Part shown: in pieces, positions 63,501 to 64,000 of the stretch
How positions within the stretch are numbered: the first letter of the stretch is position 1
How the letters are laid out: each line of letters starts with the position of its first letter
Assembly (NCBI RefSeq): GCF_001039355.2
Contig: NW_019775824.1
Coordinates: forward strand, 134,890-198,889
Direction of reading: 5' to 3'
Origin: Lingula anatina
Lineage: Eukaryota; Brachiopoda; Lingulata; Lingulida; Lingulidae
Length of the DNA: 64,000 nucleotides
Translations under genes and position numbers: made by a program
The notes under the pieces: generated by a model
The model's input: the letters and a program-made list of their open reading frames with translations, nothing else
What the model was told of the DNA's origin: nothing
Databases searched by the model: none

Positions 63501-64000
63501 GTGCTTTCTCTAAAGTCCTTATCGGTTAATAACACTATATTTATAATTAGTAATGTGTATTATTCTGTTACAGGACATCTGTGCCGACGAAAGCGACCAA
63601 TGCTCAACACCAATATTATCAATCTTCAATATGGATTTCCCTGTGGAACTGGTACTCAGTTCCGATGGTCCTCTTAATATTTCGCAAGTTCGTGGAGTTT
63701 GTCAGTTTTTGAGAAGCGATATTTATGAGCGTTTCACAATTTCTCCTCCACCATCCCTCTCTGCCATACTGAGTATGAGATGGAAGTTCTTGAATCCCCG
63801 TTTCAGCCACTGTGCCGAACAATCAGCTAATGACACTGACGAAGAATGGCACAATTCTAGCGTTCTAGCAGTACTCACCAGTCAGGTGAGACTGAAGGAA
63901 GAGATCAAGAATTATCGAGAAGGCCTTAAAATGTTTGAATCTTTTCGAGATGAACTTGACATAGAGCTGCGTACGAATACCATGTTTATTTCGTTTGGCA
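60548..64000 (+). CDS. SMB-like GPI-type ectodomain protein, copy C (cut by window end)
   Basis: Exon 1 is 60548-61754, exon 2 is 62054-62142 (89 nt) and exon 3 begins at 63574 and is still open at 64000. The donor of exon 1 is GTTTGT, weaker than GTATGT in copies A and B. Domain order matches copy B: signal peptide, sequon-rich stalk, SMB-like knot (FCYCDGFCNIFEDCC), Cys-rich ectodomain. Copy C lacks the short ISTSDG segment after the knot and has EHDEH in its place. Its codon at the copy A stop position is CGA, supporting Arg as ancestral. The hydrophobic C-terminus lies beyond the window. Confidence 0.78.
62143..63573. other. Intron 2 of copy C
   Basis: 1431 bases, alignable with intron 2 of copy B (1385 bases), with a (TC)n run at its start and an (AAT)n-rich stretch near 62688-62731. 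No exon seen. Confidence 0.6.

Noticed and set aside
1-64000. tRNA, rRNA, CRISPR or bacterial operon structure
   Set aside because: No cloverleaf, rRNA motif or spaced direct-repeat array was seen; the tandem repeats here have long, variable units and the genes are spliced.

Overview
The window is animal nuclear DNA. Genes are split by GT-AG introns, intergenic DNA is AT-rich, and there are many dinucleotide microsatellites, palindromic MITE-like repeats and a 5'-truncated LINE tail. The protein families (peptidoglycan recognition protein, MyD88-type Death domain, DZIP3-like HEPN, PCSK9-type Cys-rich modules, PAN/apple, somatomedin-B-like ectodomains) point to a marine invertebrate, most likely a lophotrochozoan such as a mollusc. 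That placement is inference; nothing in the sequence fixes the species. All genes I can support are on the + strand.

Region 1 (0.28-5.16 kb): a five-exon gene for a small secreted protein of about 264 residues. It has a signal peptide, two Cys-rich modules like those of the PCSK9 C-terminal domain, and a PAN/apple-like C-terminus. All four introns are phase-consistent.

Region 2 (about 9.7 or 22.0 to 28.6 kb): the main find. A spliced gene encodes a single-pass receptor with a cytoplasmic MyD88-type Death domain, an acidic linker, a DZIP3-like HEPN domain, one transmembrane helix and an extracellular C-terminal PGRP domain. Three of the four usual zinc ligands of the PGRP domain are replaced, so it should bind peptidoglycan without cutting it. 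The topology is that of insect PGRP-LC, but the receptor carries its own Death domain. A small candidate start exon lies at 9695-9716; if it is right, intron 1 is 12.3 kb and the protein is 652 residues.

Region 3 (35.5-64.0 kb): three tandem paralogues (A, B and C, the last cut by the window end) of a three-exon gene. The product has a signal peptide, a Ser/Thr/Asn-rich stalk, a somatomedin-B-like knot, a Cys-rich ectodomain like those of molluscan SMB-type adhesion GPCRs, and a hydrophobic C-terminus that looks like a GPI-anchor signal. Copy A has one in-frame TGA (CGA to TGA at a CpG) and introns swollen by transposons. Each copy is preceded by the same 0.5-0.9 kb repeat array and the same TATA-containing proximal promoter, so gene plus repeats duplicated as a block.

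The remaining DNA is repeat-rich: a 3.2 kb long inverted repeat with a nested TAA-flanked MITE (18.2-21.4 kb), several palindromic MITE families, a 2.85 kb TIR element and a foldback element inside copy A, a LINE tail at 55.3 kb, and an exact 248 bp duplication around a single N at 12798 that looks like an assembly artefact. I saw no tRNA, rRNA or CRISPR.
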